From NCBI GenBank assembly GCA_965208965.1, contig OZ242384.1, positions 3,844,001-3,908,000 on the forward strand: a DNA stretch of 64,000 bases, written 5' to 3'. The translations under genes were made by a program, and so were the position numbers. The stretch is from Bin5 sp965208965. GTDB taxonomy: Bacteria > Chloroflexota > Anaerolineae > Caldilineales > Caldilineaceae. Positions 42,189 to 51,379 of this stretch are shown one piece after another. Positions within the stretch are counted from its first letter, which is position 1. Each line of letters opens with the position of its first letter. The notes beneath the pieces were generated by a model, which saw nothing but the letters and a program-made list of their open reading frames with translations, was not told where the DNA came from and ran no database searches.

Positions 42189-43760
42189 CTACAGCATGAG
42201 GGCGGCCTGTCCTCGAATACTGCTGACACGGCTCGCCAGGGCGCTGTTTCCTTCACGGCGGAAGCGGTCTTCCAGAGTCTTCAATGCCTCCACGAACTCC
42301 TGCGAAAGATCCTCTCGACTGTCCTGGAGCAACCGTCGCATCGTACCCTCATCGGGGGCCGAGAGAAGGCGATTGAGGAGTCTCATCTCCGGCGGCATCT
42401 GTTCTTCCAGAATTGCGACCGCCTTCTCGTAGATGGTCCGCAACCTCTGCACTGCGAATGTCGCGTTGTTCTGCCCAGCTTGTCTGATGTTGGAAGCCAG
42501 TACGGCGAGAAACATCTCATTGATCTGATCGGCGTTTTCCTTCAGGGCGGCGTCGGTATCCGGCGCCTGCAACACTTCCTGCAAGACAGCCTGCACTTGC
42601 TGTGCCGCCATCTGCTGGCTCTGACTGCGCTGCTCACCTATCTCTACAACTCGGTCTCGAATGGCGATCAGCGCTGAGCGCTCTTCAGGGTCGTCAGAGT
42701 TCTCCAGGCGGTCGGCAAGCCCGAGAAGGAACTGATAGTCAGTGAGTCCGGCAGCTGCGTTCAGTACGGCGGTCGCAACGGCCTCCCCATTTTCGCCTTC
42801 ACTCCAATAGCCCAACAGCTGCGACAGCAGCTCTTCGCGTGTTGTTTTGGACCCGATTTGGGACAGTGCGTCCTGGACCCGTTCTTCCAGGGCCTTCAGC
42901 TCCTGTCCCGCTTCCGTTGTTTCGAGTAGAGAGCTTCGCAGCTTAATCAGTGCCTCATGCCGCTCAGTCTGGCCCTCAGCGGCAACGGCATTGATCACTT
43001 GGCCCAGAAGGACAAAAAAGCTCGAGTCGATCAGAGACTTGTTTCGATCCGCCACCATCTGCATGGCGTTTTCGTCGCTGCCCAGTCGGACGAGATTGCC
43101 AATCAACTCCGATTGCTCGCGGCGGCGGCGCAGCATCTCCGGCGTCACGCCTTCGAAGCCCCATATCTCTTCTATCAGAGAGTCCCACTCAAAGAATTGT
43201 TGCGCCTGGAACATATAGCCTTTGCGCTGGTCGGATGGTAGCTTCGCCATCAGAGCCTGGCTCATCTCGCCAATTATCTTCTGCGTCTGCATGTCGTCCA
43301 GTCGCGCCTGACCCGGAATGACAACGCCCAAGAACTCGTGCTCCGGGTCGTGGACCATCAGCGGCACACTGAGAGGCCCGCCTGCACCGCAGGCATTGCA
43401 GACAGCGGTATTGATCTGCCCCCCCAGAACCAGTCCCTTCAGCTCAGGGTTTGCCCCCACGTCAACTATTGTAAAGACGGCCGCAGTGTAGGTCGCCCCG
43501 CAACTCGGGCAGGTGACCTGAGCGCCGGTTGGGGGGAAAAGCAGGTCAATTTCAGGCTGCTGAGTGGGGCCGCCTTCCTTCTGGGCCGCTGCTGCTTCAC
43601 TTTCCTGACTACCCGTTTGCTCGTCGGGAGGTGACGCTTTGGGGTCCTCTTCGGGCTGACTTGGCTCTTCCCGCCTGGGAGTGGAAAACCCTTTGGGAAG
43701 TTCAATTCCGCCCGACGATTGAGAGGGAGGCGGGCTTCCTGGCGTCCAGATTTCACTCAT
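42189..43760 (-). CDS. CpXC-domain protein
   Basis: A 523-residue protein. After a 70-residue charged, low-complexity N-terminus, the CpXC domain reads VTCPSCGATYTAAVFTIVD, then AVCNACGAGGPLSVPLMVHDPEHEFLGV, with four cysteines for zinc. The remaining 370 residues are helical (leucine/glutamate/glutamine-rich), perhaps repeats or coiled coil (EQRSQSQQMAAQQVQAVLQEVLQ). Function unknown. It is the last gene of a five-gene operon with the TPR-like gene five bases ahead. Confidence 0.8.
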   Translation of the reverse strand: MSEIWTPGSPPPSQSSGGIELPKGFSTPRREEPSQPEEDPKASPPDEQTGSQESEAAAAQKEGGPTQQPEIDLLFPPTGAQVTCPSCGATYTAAVFTIVDVGANPELKGLVLGGQINTAVCNACGAGGPLSVPLMVHDPEHEFLGVVIPGQARLDDMQTQKIIGEMSQALMAKLPSDQRKGYMFQAQQFFEWDSLIEEIWGFEGVTPEMLRRRREQSELIGNLVRLGSDENAMQMVADRNKSLIDSSFFVLLGQVINAVAAEGQTERHEALIKLRSSLLETTEAGQELKALEERVQDALSQIGSKTTREELLSQLLGYWSEGENGEAVATAVLNAAAGLTDYQFLLGLADRLENSDDPEERSALIAIRDRVVEIGEQRSQSQQMAAQQVQAVLQEVLQAPDTDAALKENADQINEMFLAVLASNIRQAGQNNATFAVQRLRTIYEKAVAILEEQMPPEMRLLNRLLSAPDEGTMRRLLQDSREDLSQEFVEALKTLEDRFRREGNSALASRVSSIRGQAALML

Positions 43761-43765
43761 GATTG

Positions 43766-44656
43766 TTAATCCAGTTCCTCATGAAAACTCAGCTTAGCCT
43801 GCAGTGTTTCCTTTACCAGAGCAGCCAATTGCCAGCGCCGCTTTGTCAGCGCGTCTACGTGCCACGCCTGATGCGTCGAGCTTGCCGCAAGCCTGCGCCG
43901 TTTCGCGTCAGTCAGTTGCGGCTCGCTCGCCAAGACGCCCAGTGGGGCCAGTGCGCCGGCCACGGTCGCCGCCAATTCGGCGAATTCCCGCACTTCCTGA
44001 TTCTGTTCCGGGCCAAGGCTCTCCACGGCCTGGGCGAGAGCCGCCCCAAGCGGAAGAAGTGCGGAAGACTGGTCCGCCTCGACCAGGTACTTTGCCACGG
44101 GTATCACCTGATCGAGCGTCGTCAGGACCAACCTGCCGTCAAGCTGTATCGCCAAGCTCAGTGCCTTGGCGAAACTGTGCGCTGCAGCCGTATGCTCATT
44201 GCGGCGGACGTGCAAAAATCCGTCCACACGAAAAGATTGAACCAGGGCCTCGCCGTCCCCGATGGCGAGGAAAGCCTCCTGGGCCAGCCGGTTGTGGCCA
44301 AACGCCTTGTCCACTTCGCCGCGCGACTCTTCCAAGGCTGCCAGTTGGGCCTGTGCACGTCCGTAGCCAGCGCGATCATCTCCGTCAGCAGCGCTTTCGG
44401 CCGCACGGGCAAAGAGGCGCGCAGCGCAGTCGAACTCGCCCCTCTCGAGAAAGGCGGCGCCGTCCTCCAGCGTGCGTAAGACTGCGTCAGACGGCAGCAA
44501 GGAAGGCGGTTCGCTTGGGGTTCGCGATGGTATCTGTTTGTCGGACTCCGTATCGATTATCAACTCAATGAATTCTATCGAATCTGGCGCATTTGGCCTA
44601 TTCTGTTTCTGAGCGCGCGCCGAAATGGCTGAGGGTCCAGAGGAGCCCTCATTCAC
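43766..44656 (-). CDS. TPR-like helical protein
   Basis: A 296-residue protein whose central 180 residues are alpha-helical repeats (AAFLERGEFDCAARLFARAAESA, GRAQAQLAALEESRGEVDKAFGHNRLAQEAFLA), consistent with tetratricopeptide-like units. The first 60 residues are disordered and polar. No enzyme motif. Its ATG overlaps the ligA stop by four bases, so it is translated with the ligase. Confidence 0.65.
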   Translation of the reverse strand: MNEGSSGPSAISARAQKQNRPNAPDSIEFIELIIDTESDKQIPSRTPSEPPSLLPSDAVLRTLEDGAAFLERGEFDCAARLFARAAESAADGDDRAGYGRAQAQLAALEESRGEVDKAFGHNRLAQEAFLAIGDGEALVQSFRVDGFLHVRRNEHTAAAHSFAKALSLAIQLDGRLVLTTLDQVIPVAKYLVEADQSSALLPLGAALAQAVESLGPEQNQEVREFAELAATVAGALAPLGVLASEPQLTDAKRRRLAASSTHQAWHVDALTKRRWQLAALVKETLQAKLSFHEELD

Positions 44657-46731
44657 TTTTCCAAAGTTACGCCCTGCAACAGTTCCTGCTCCGAAAGGAT
44701 CGGTACCCCGGCCTGCTGGGCTTTTTTCAGTTTGCCGCCGGCCTTTTCGCCGGCCAGCAGATAGTCGGTCTTGGAGCTGACGCTGCCTGTGACTTTTCCG
44801 CCGCCGGCCTCGATGCGCTCTTTTGCTTCAGCCCGGCTGAGTGTTGGGAGTGTGCCTGTGATCACGAAAGTCTTCCCCAGATAGGGCAAGTCACCCTCTT
44901 CATCGTCCCCGTCCCGGTCCGGCATCGTCAGGTCGACACCCATTTCGGCAAACGACTGAACCAGTGCCCGGTTGGGCTCCCGGCTGAAGTAGGAGACGAT
45001 TGCCTCTGCGATCTTGGGACCAATTCCTTCAATCTCACTTAGCGTTTCCAGGTCGGCCGACATGAGATCCTGGAGCGAACTGAAATTGGCCATCACCAGC
45101 TCAGCTACCACGGAGCCGACAAAGCGAATCCCCAAGGCGGTCAACAAGCGCGTAGCTCCCCGGGCCTTGCTCTCTTCGACAGCATGGCGCAGGTTTTCAA
45201 TCCGCTTTTCCCCGTAGCCTTCTATCTCTTCGATCTCTTCCCAAGGCAGAATATAGATGTCGGCAAGCGTTTTTACGTGGCCCTCATCAACGAACAGCTC
45301 CGCCTGCTTTGAACCCACGCCAACGATGTCCATCGCCCCCCGGGACACGAAGTACTCGACCTTTCGCACAAGCTGGTCCGGGCAGGCGTTATTGACGCAG
45401 TAGGTTGCGGCCTCATCCGGCGGTCGCTCCAGGAGCTCGGAGCAGGATGGGCACGCTTCAGGAATCTTCCAGACCCGTTCGGCTCCATTGCGAAGCTCCT
45501 TGATAGGTCGCAGTACTTTTGGAATGACATCCCCGGCCCGCTTGACCAGGACGGTGTCGCCAATCCGTATGTCAAGCTCCTCAATGTAGTCTGCGTTGTG
45601 AAGCGTGGCTGCCTGGACGGTTACGCCGCCGATGGGAACGGGTTCCAGGACAGCGTTTGGCGTGACTGCACCGGTGCGGCCAACTTTGACACCGATGTCA
45701 AGCAACTTGGTTGTCGCTTCCTCACCACCAGTCTTGAAGGCGACAGCCCAGCGAGGGTCCTTGCCTGTAAAGCCCAGTTGCTCCTGCTGGGAAAGCAGAT
45801 CTACCTTGACGACCATCCCGTCCAGCTCGTATGGCAGTCTCGTTCTGAGCTCGTGCCAGCCAGCGACGAACTCGATCAAGTCTTCCCATTCGTCGTCGCT
45901 GAAGCGTTTCGACTCGTTACAGACCGGAAAGCCATAGGCCCGCAGGTGTTCCAAAGAGTCCCAATGCGACCCAGGAAGATCTTCGAGTCCGTCTTCCAAA
46001 AAGATCTGATAGGTCCAGAGTCTTAGCGGGCGCCCGGCGCTGATACTGCTGTCCAGCAATCGCAGCGAACCGGCAGCGAAATTTCGAGGATTGGCGTAGG
46101 TTCGCTCCCCTTTCTCTGTCTGCTCCTGATTGAATGAAAGAAAGTCATTCTCCTCGACATAGACTTCACCGCGCAGAATCAGGCGTCGAGGGGGTTGGAT
46201 TACTCCGCGGCCGTTTGTTTCCGGTACGGGAATCTGGAGCGGCAGCTGATGGACGGTTCGCAGATTGGGGGTAATGTCTTCACCAACTTCCCCGTCGCCG
46301 CGCGTTGCGCCCAGCGTGAATCGACCGTCGTCAAACTGCAGGACGACGGTCAGACCGTCAAACTTCGGTTCAACCACGTAGCCGAGGCGGCTGTGCTCTT
46401 CCTCCGGGAGCAGTCGCAGCAGGCGTTCTCGCCAGCGGTGGAGGTCCTCAACGCCGAAGGCGTTCGCCAGGCTGAGAACAGGAACCTGGTGCCGCACTTT
46501 CTTAAAGCTATCAGCGACGGCGCCGCCGACACGAACCGTGGGACTATTTGGGTCTCTCAGTTCGGGGCGCCGCTCTTCAAGAGATTGAAGCTCGCGAAAC
46601 AGGGAGTCGAATTCGGCGTCGCTGATCTCCGGTTCGTCGAGGACGTAATAGCGGTACTGATGATGCGAAATGGCGTTCCGCAGTTTCTCAATCTTCGCGG
46701 CAGGGGCGTCAAGACGTGAAGCTCTGGTCAT
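44653..46731 (-). CDS. ligA: NAD-dependent DNA ligase
   Basis: A 692-residue ligase of normal length. The adenylation Lys is K123 in VEPKFDGLTVV, with GATRGDGEVGEDIT following. The zinc finger CPSC ... CVNNACP is at about 420, a helix-hairpin-helix region (EIEGYGEKRIENLRHA, EIEGIGPKIAEAIVSYF) follows and a BRCT domain (YLGKTFVITGTLPTLSRAEAKE) closes the protein. It seals nicks during replication and repair. It overlaps its neighbours by four bases on both sides within the polX-SH3-ligA-TPR-CpXC operon. Confidence 0.96.
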   Translation of the reverse strand: MTRASRLDAPAAKIEKLRNAISHHQYRYYVLDEPEISDAEFDSLFRELQSLEERRPELRDPNSPTVRVGGAVADSFKKVRHQVPVLSLANAFGVEDLHRWRERLLRLLPEEEHSRLGYVVEPKFDGLTVVLQFDDGRFTLGATRGDGEVGEDITPNLRTVHQLPLQIPVPETNGRGVIQPPRRLILRGEVYVEENDFLSFNQEQTEKGERTYANPRNFAAGSLRLLDSSISAGRPLRLWTYQIFLEDGLEDLPGSHWDSLEHLRAYGFPVCNESKRFSDDEWEDLIEFVAGWHELRTRLPYELDGMVVKVDLLSQQEQLGFTGKDPRWAVAFKTGGEEATTKLLDIGVKVGRTGAVTPNAVLEPVPIGGVTVQAATLHNADYIEELDIRIGDTVLVKRAGDVIPKVLRPIKELRNGAERVWKIPEACPSCSELLERPPDEAATYCVNNACPDQLVRKVEYFVSRGAMDIVGVGSKQAELFVDEGHVKTLADIYILPWEEIEEIEGYGEKRIENLRHAVEESKARGATRLLTALGIRFVGSVVAELVMANFSSLQDLMSADLETLSEIEGIGPKIAEAIVSYFSREPNRALVQSFAEMGVDLTMPDRDGDDEEGDLPYLGKTFVITGTLPTLSRAEAKERIEAGGGKVTGSVSSKTDYLLAGEKAGGKLKKAQQAGVPILSEQELLQGVTLEK

Positions 46732-47759
46732 GGGACGTCTACGACGAAGAATTCAGAGGCGCTCCATCCGATCAGGGGATTCCCTTCATTGTCAACCATG
46801 CCCGTCACTCGCATCCGGTACCACAGATACCCATCACTGGGCACAGGGTATTCGGCGTGTTGCAAGTCAGGGTCATCCTCCAAGACGACCATCGTCATTC
46901 CCTCGGCAATGATTTCGACGAGTTCGCCGGCAAGGCCCGGTTCGGCACGGAGTTTTACACCTTGGCCCTCGGTTTCATCGACAATGACGTTTGCATTGAC
47001 AGGCAGCAACATGGGAGTGGGCGTGGGATCGGGTCCGGGCATGTTGGTTGGCGGCGCCGGCGTGGGTTCCTCAGCCACCACCTGTTGCACAGAAGGCTCG
47101 CTCGGCGGCTCCGTGCTGCCATCCTCCGACCCTGTCAACCGCGAGATGCCCAACCACACCACCCCTACGATCAGGACCAGCGTTATTCCACCGAGAACCC
47201 AGACCGGGCCGGTTCGCCCCAGCTTACGGGTGGGCGGAGGCACGGCTGCAACGTCGGCGGCCGGAGTCTCATCGAAAAAATTGTATTCAGTCTCCAGGCG
47301 CGCCTCTTCCGTCGGCTCGGAATCGGGCGCAACATTCACCCAATCAGTACCCGCAACCGAACTGTCCTGCCGGTCGTCATCCTGACCATCGAAGCTGCCA
47401 TCGAACGGCTCTTCTGATTTCAGCGCGTCGAATGCAGGCGCGCTGGCAGAGAATTCAACTTCAGGCGGTCCGTAAATGGATTCCGGTGACTCCTGCTGCT
47501 GACCAGTATCGTAGGTTTCTTCCGGCTCGCCGCCCGACGCAAAGACAGGCTCGTCAATGCCCGGAACATCGATTTCCGATTCCACCGGTGTTTCCGCCAG
47601 CGGTTCTGCGGGAAGTCCCGGTGCTGGCAGAGGAGTCGAGTCTGGCGTATCGTCCGAGTTTGGCTCTGTCGGGTTTTCCGCGGATTCCCCTTCTTCCGAC
47701 GCAAAGACCGGCTCGTCGGAATCAGTCTCGTTGTCCGGACGCCGGGTTTCATCTATCAC
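46728..47759 (-). CDS. Membrane-anchored SH3-domain protein
   Basis: A 343-residue protein. The first 170 residues are acidic and proline-rich with repeats of DEPVFASG-type sequence. One membrane helix (VWVLGGITLVLIVGVVWLGI) lies at about 190. A Pro/Thr linker then leads to a C-terminal bacterial SH3 domain (VKLRAEPGLAGELVEIIAEGM ... WYRMRVTGM ... GWSASEFFVV). The topology suggests a cytoplasmic acidic tail and an outer SH3 domain that may bind cell wall. It overlaps ligA and polX by four bases each, an unexpected partner for DNA enzymes. Confidence 0.8.
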   Translation of the reverse strand: MIDETRRPDNETDSDEPVFASEEGESAENPTEPNSDDTPDSTPLPAPGLPAEPLAETPVESEIDVPGIDEPVFASGGEPEETYDTGQQQESPESIYGPPEVEFSASAPAFDALKSEEPFDGSFDGQDDDRQDSSVAGTDWVNVAPDSEPTEEARLETEYNFFDETPAADVAAVPPPTRKLGRTGPVWVLGGITLVLIVGVVWLGISRLTGSEDGSTEPPSEPSVQQVVAEEPTPAPPTNMPGPDPTPTPMLLPVNANVIVDETEGQGVKLRAEPGLAGELVEIIAEGMTMVVLEDDPDLQHAEYPVPSDGYLWYRMRVTGMVDNEGNPLIGWSASEFFVVDVP

Positions 47760-49591
47760 TTTAGGCTCCTCCCGGATTTATTTCGCTTCAGCAGTGCAAG
47801 TAGCTCGTCCAGAGGCCTGGCATTGAGGATATCTTCCGCGCACAGCCAGGCCCGCCGGGCCGTGTGTACACCGTACCGCAAGAGATCCAGCTGGCCGGTG
47901 CTGTGCGCGTCACTGTTAATGACAACGGAACAGCCGAGGCCGGATGCCAGGCGCGCGTGCGCGGCGGATAGGTCCAACCGTTCGGGATTGGCGTTGATCT
48001 CGACTGCCGTCCCCGTGTCGGCACAGGCCCTGAATATCTTTTCCAAGTCGATTTCTGAAGGGGAGCGCCGGCCCAAAAGCCTACCCGTAGGATGCCCCAA
48101 GACGTCAACATAGGGGTTGTTGACCGCCTTCAGACCGCGTTCCGTGATTCGCTCGCGGTCCTGGCGCAAACCACTGTGAATGCTGGCCACGACCAGATCC
48201 AGCGAGGCCAGGACCTCGTCAGGCAGACCCAATTCACCTTCGCCCAAGACCTCAACCTCTGTGCCCAGTATCAGCCTGAAGTCGACGCCCTTGGCAGCGT
48301 AACTGTCGTTGACCGCATTAACCTCCCGACGCTGTTCGAGGAGTGCCTGTGCGTCGACACCGCGGGTTACGCCCAAGCCGACACTGTGGTCGGTAACGGC
48401 CCAGTAACGAAAGCCTCTGCTGCGGGCTGCTTCGGCCATCTCGGCAACGGAAGATTTCCCGTCGCTCCAGGTTGTATGGCCGTGAACCTCTCCCTGTATC
48501 TCTTCGTGAGTAACCAGTTTGGGAAGGGTGTAATCTGAGGCAGCCTCGATCTCGCCGCCTCCTTCACGCAGTTCCGGCGGCACCCACTGCAATCCCATGA
48601 ACTCGTACAGTGACTCTTCACTGTCAAAGAAGCGTTGCGCTTCGCCCGCCTCGGATTCACTGAGGGACCCGTTACCGGACACGGGATTTGCTGCCAGCGC
48701 GTTGAGACCGCCTTCACCTAACTGCCATCCCAGGTCCTGTACTCTCTCGCTGAGCGCTGCCAAATGGTCAGGGCTTCCGGTTGCGTGGCAAAGGGCCGTC
48801 CCCCATTGACTCTTCTCAACAACCTTCAGGGTCGCCTGGGGCCCGTCAACGAGGGACACGGTCACCGAGTCCGCATGGCTTTGAACGACCTCCGCCACTT
48901 GCGGCAGGCTCATAAATTCCTTGAGAGTCTGTTCGGCAGAGCTGCAGGCGGCAAGGAGTCTGATTTCGCCGGTTGTCTCGCGCCAGCGACGCAAACTGCC
49001 GACGACAGAGATTCGCTCAACATGGCCTTCTCCACACCTTGCTTGCAACCCATTCAGAAGGCTTTCTGCGAGCGGTCGAGAGGCGCCGATAGGGGTTCGA
49101 TCATCAGTCTGGCGGCTGAGCAACTCGATGCTCTTCAGAATGCGCTCTTCGGTCTTGGCGCCAAAGCCCTTGAGCCCGCGCAGTCTGCCTTTCTCCGCAG
49201 ACTTCTTTAAGGCCTCAACACTGGTTATATCCAGTTCTCGCCAGAGGCGCTGGACAGTCTTGGGGCCCACGTCCGGCACCTGAAGCATGGCCACAACGCC
49301 TTCAGGTACCTGCACGGCGAGCTCGTCATAGTATGGCAGCCCACCGGTGTCCAGGAGTGTCTGTATTTTCTCGGCTATTGCCTCTCCGACCCTTGGCAGA
49401 TCTCGCAGCGCGCCGGCGGAGGCAATCTCATTGATGTCCAGTTCGAGTCCGTCAATCGTCCGGGCTGCGTTTGTGTACGCCATTACGACAAAACGGCTCT
49501 CCCCCAAGATCTGCAAGAGGTCGCCGGTCGCCTTGAAAACAGCGGCTACCTGCTTGTTGCTCATTTGGGGTCGCTTTGTTGCTTCGACCAC
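47756..49591 (-). CDS. PolX-family protein: inactive polymerase domain, intact PHP nuclease domain
   Basis: A 611-residue protein with the bacterial PolX layout: 8-kDa domain with HhH (LPRVGEAIAEKI; VPDVGPKTVQRLW), polymerase palm, and PHP domain. In the palm, where active PolX has G-D-L-D and a V-D-L/F-R strand, this protein reads GEIRLLA (about residue 208) and QATLKVV (about 252), so all three metal-binding Asp are gone. The PHP ligands are all present: GEVHGHTTWSDG, AVTDHSVG, GTEVEV, SIHSG, LGHPTGRLLG and NSDAHST. It is thus a likely 3'-5' exonuclease or phosphatase only. Start GTG 49591 has GGGGG upstream; ATG 49564 is possible. First gene of the operon. Confidence 0.88.
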   Translation of the reverse strand: MVEATKRPQMSNKQVAAVFKATGDLLQILGESRFVVMAYTNAARTIDGLELDINEIASAGALRDLPRVGEAIAEKIQTLLDTGGLPYYDELAVQVPEGVVAMLQVPDVGPKTVQRLWRELDITSVEALKKSAEKGRLRGLKGFGAKTEERILKSIELLSRQTDDRTPIGASRPLAESLLNGLQARCGEGHVERISVVGSLRRWRETTGEIRLLAACSSAEQTLKEFMSLPQVAEVVQSHADSVTVSLVDGPQATLKVVEKSQWGTALCHATGSPDHLAALSERVQDLGWQLGEGGLNALAANPVSGNGSLSESEAGEAQRFFDSEESLYEFMGLQWVPPELREGGGEIEAASDYTLPKLVTHEEIQGEVHGHTTWSDGKSSVAEMAEAARSRGFRYWAVTDHSVGLGVTRGVDAQALLEQRREVNAVNDSYAAKGVDFRLILGTEVEVLGEGELGLPDEVLASLDLVVASIHSGLRQDRERITERGLKAVNNPYVDVLGHPTGRLLGRRSPSEIDLEKIFRACADTGTAVEINANPERLDLSAAHARLASGLGCSVVINSDAHSTGQLDLLRYGVHTARRAWLCAEDILNARPLDELLALLKRNKSGRSLK

Positions 49592-50144
49592 TGCTTCAAC
49601 CCCCTATCGGAGAGATCAGGAATCAAATTTTCGTCGCAACTTTCAGGTTACACTGATCAACTGGATCAACGCAAATGAAGTATATAATACTGCTGATAGG
49701 CTAGCGTGATTCTGAAGTCAGGACGACTGTCGGAGCCATTCAGCGTTCACCTTGAAAGCCCGCTAGCTGCACGTTACATATTTCGCATTGTCCAGAGGCT
49801 GAGATGGAAGGCGCGATACGGAAAAGTAACCCGCACGAAAAGTCTTTGTTTCAGGGGACACCATATTGACAACCCCTCCTCAAAGAGATAGTACAGTGTT
49901 GCCGGCGTTCGCGGACCTGTTTCAAGCCGCATCGGGGCGAATGGCAATTGCGCAACATGAACAGGTTCAGACATTCTGCCGGCGATGGCGAAGGACCACG
50001 CTGGCAGCCACGTTCGCACATTCCTCCTCTGGCATGTAGAATGGCTGCAACACAGGCGTCGCAAGTAGATTCCGGCTGGTCGTGCTGCCAGCCAAGGCGG
50101 CCCTCCGCGACCTCGATGCCCGAACAACAGAAGCAGGAGGCGTT
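49592..50144. other. Divergent intergenic region between polX operon and ATPase gene
   Basis: About 550 bases without a supported gene. A TATAAT at 49683-49688 lacks a matching -35. No repeat or hairpin of note was seen. Confidence 0.4.
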
Positions 50145-51362
50145 TTGGCTACCATTCGATTGAGCAATGTTACCAAAGAGTTCGGGGTTCCGCTCGGGTC
50201 TTCCAAGGGTTCGGCCATTCCCTGGATGCGCAGTTCCGGGCCAGAGGCACGGGAAGGTGAGGAGGAGGCACCCGACCGCGTTCTAGCGCTGGACCATGTA
50301 GACCTGACGGTGCCCGACGGAATGACGATGGCAGTCGTGGGCCCTTCGGGATGCGGCAAGAGTACGCTTCTGCGTGTCGTCTCAGGACTTGAAGCGGACC
50401 ACAGCGGCGAGCTCTTCTACGATGACCAGAATATGATGGACGTGCCTCCGAAAGACCGCTATATCGGTATGGTCTTTCAGAACTATGCGCTCTACCCCCA
50501 CTTTGAGGGCCACGGCAATTTGTCCTTCTTCTTTCGGATGCGCAAGGCTCCGGACGAGGAGACTGAGGAGAGGATACGGATCACGTCGGAAATCATGGGG
50601 ATCGGCTTCAACTCGCTGCTGCGGCGCAAGCCCGGTACTTTGTCAGGAGGGCAGCAGCAGCGTGTCGCAATCGCGAGGGCTATCGTGCGCAGGCCGAGGG
50701 TCTTTCTCTTCGACGAGCCTCTATCCAACCTGGATGCGAAACTGAGATCGAAGACACGGGTCGAAATCAAGCGCCTTTTGCGCAGATTCTCGATTACCGC
50801 TCTATATGTCACCCACGATCAGACCGAGGCCATGGCCCTCGGCGACCTGGTGGCTGTGATGCGTGCCGGCCGGATCGAACAGATCGGCCCGTTTGAGGAG
50901 GTACGGAGGCAGCCCGTCAATACGTACGTCGCGGGGTTTTTGGGAATCCCGCCTATGAGTTTGCTGCCTGGCGCGGTCGTGGATCAGGGAGGGATCGTCG
51001 CGGGTCAAGGATTGCGAATCGTTCCCCACGCTTCGCGACTGAAGTCGCTCAGGTCCGGACAGAAGGTGACAATTGGGATCCCGGCCGAATCTTTGAAGAT
51101 AACTGTTTTTGAAGAAGGGTCCGGGTCGGAGGCGGAAGGAGGGCCACAGGACCCAGTCAACACGTGGCAAGGGGCCGTGGAGTCTGTTGAACCGGACTAT
51201 GGCAGGCACGTTCAGTTCATTGGGTTCCGGTCAGGTGAACACACCCTCCTGGGCCAAGCCGATGTAAGAGAACGGATTGCACTCGGCGAGCGAATTGTTG
51301 TTCAGTTTGACGAAATGGGACTTCACTTCTTTGACGACGAAAGCGGAGACCGTTTAGTCTGA
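50145..51362 (+). CDS. MalK/UgpC-type ABC importer ATPase (orphan)
   Basis: A 405-residue ATPase. I start it at TTG 50145, after GGAGG with five bases spacing, where the first strand (ATIRLSNVTKEFG) begins. Walker A GPSGCGKST, Q-loop VFQNYALYPHFEG, signature LSGGQQQRVAIARAI, Walker B VFLFDEPLSNLDAKLR and switch His YVTHDQTEAM are intact. A 25-residue insertion (residues 16-42, IPWMRSSGPEAREGEEEAP) precedes Walker A. The C-terminus is a TOBE domain. No permease or binding protein is adjacent, so it may serve several sugar transporters, like MsmX. Confidence 0.9.
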   Translation: MATIRLSNVTKEFGVPLGSSKGSAIPWMRSSGPEAREGEEEAPDRVLALDHVDLTVPDGMTMAVVGPSGCGKSTLLRVVSGLEADHSGELFYDDQNMMDVPPKDRYIGMVFQNYALYPHFEGHGNLSFFFRMRKAPDEETEERIRITSEIMGIGFNSLLRRKPGTLSGGQQQRVAIARAIVRRPRVFLFDEPLSNLDAKLRSKTRVEIKRLLRRFSITALYVTHDQTEAMALGDLVAVMRAGRIEQIGPFEEVRRQPVNTYVAGFLGIPPMSLLPGAVVDQGGIVAGQGLRIVPHASRLKSLRSGQKVTIGIPAESLKITVFEEGSGSEAEGGPQDPVNTWQGAVESVEPDYGRHVQFIGFRSGEHTLLGQADVRERIALGERIVVQFDEMGLHFFDDESGDRLV

Positions 51363-51379
51363 CTTTCGTCCCTGTCCAG

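Noticed and set aside
43763..44571. Long plus-strand frames of about 240-255 codons
   Set aside because: Antisense to the TPR-like gene within a tightly overlapping minus-strand operon; composition looks like a shadow.
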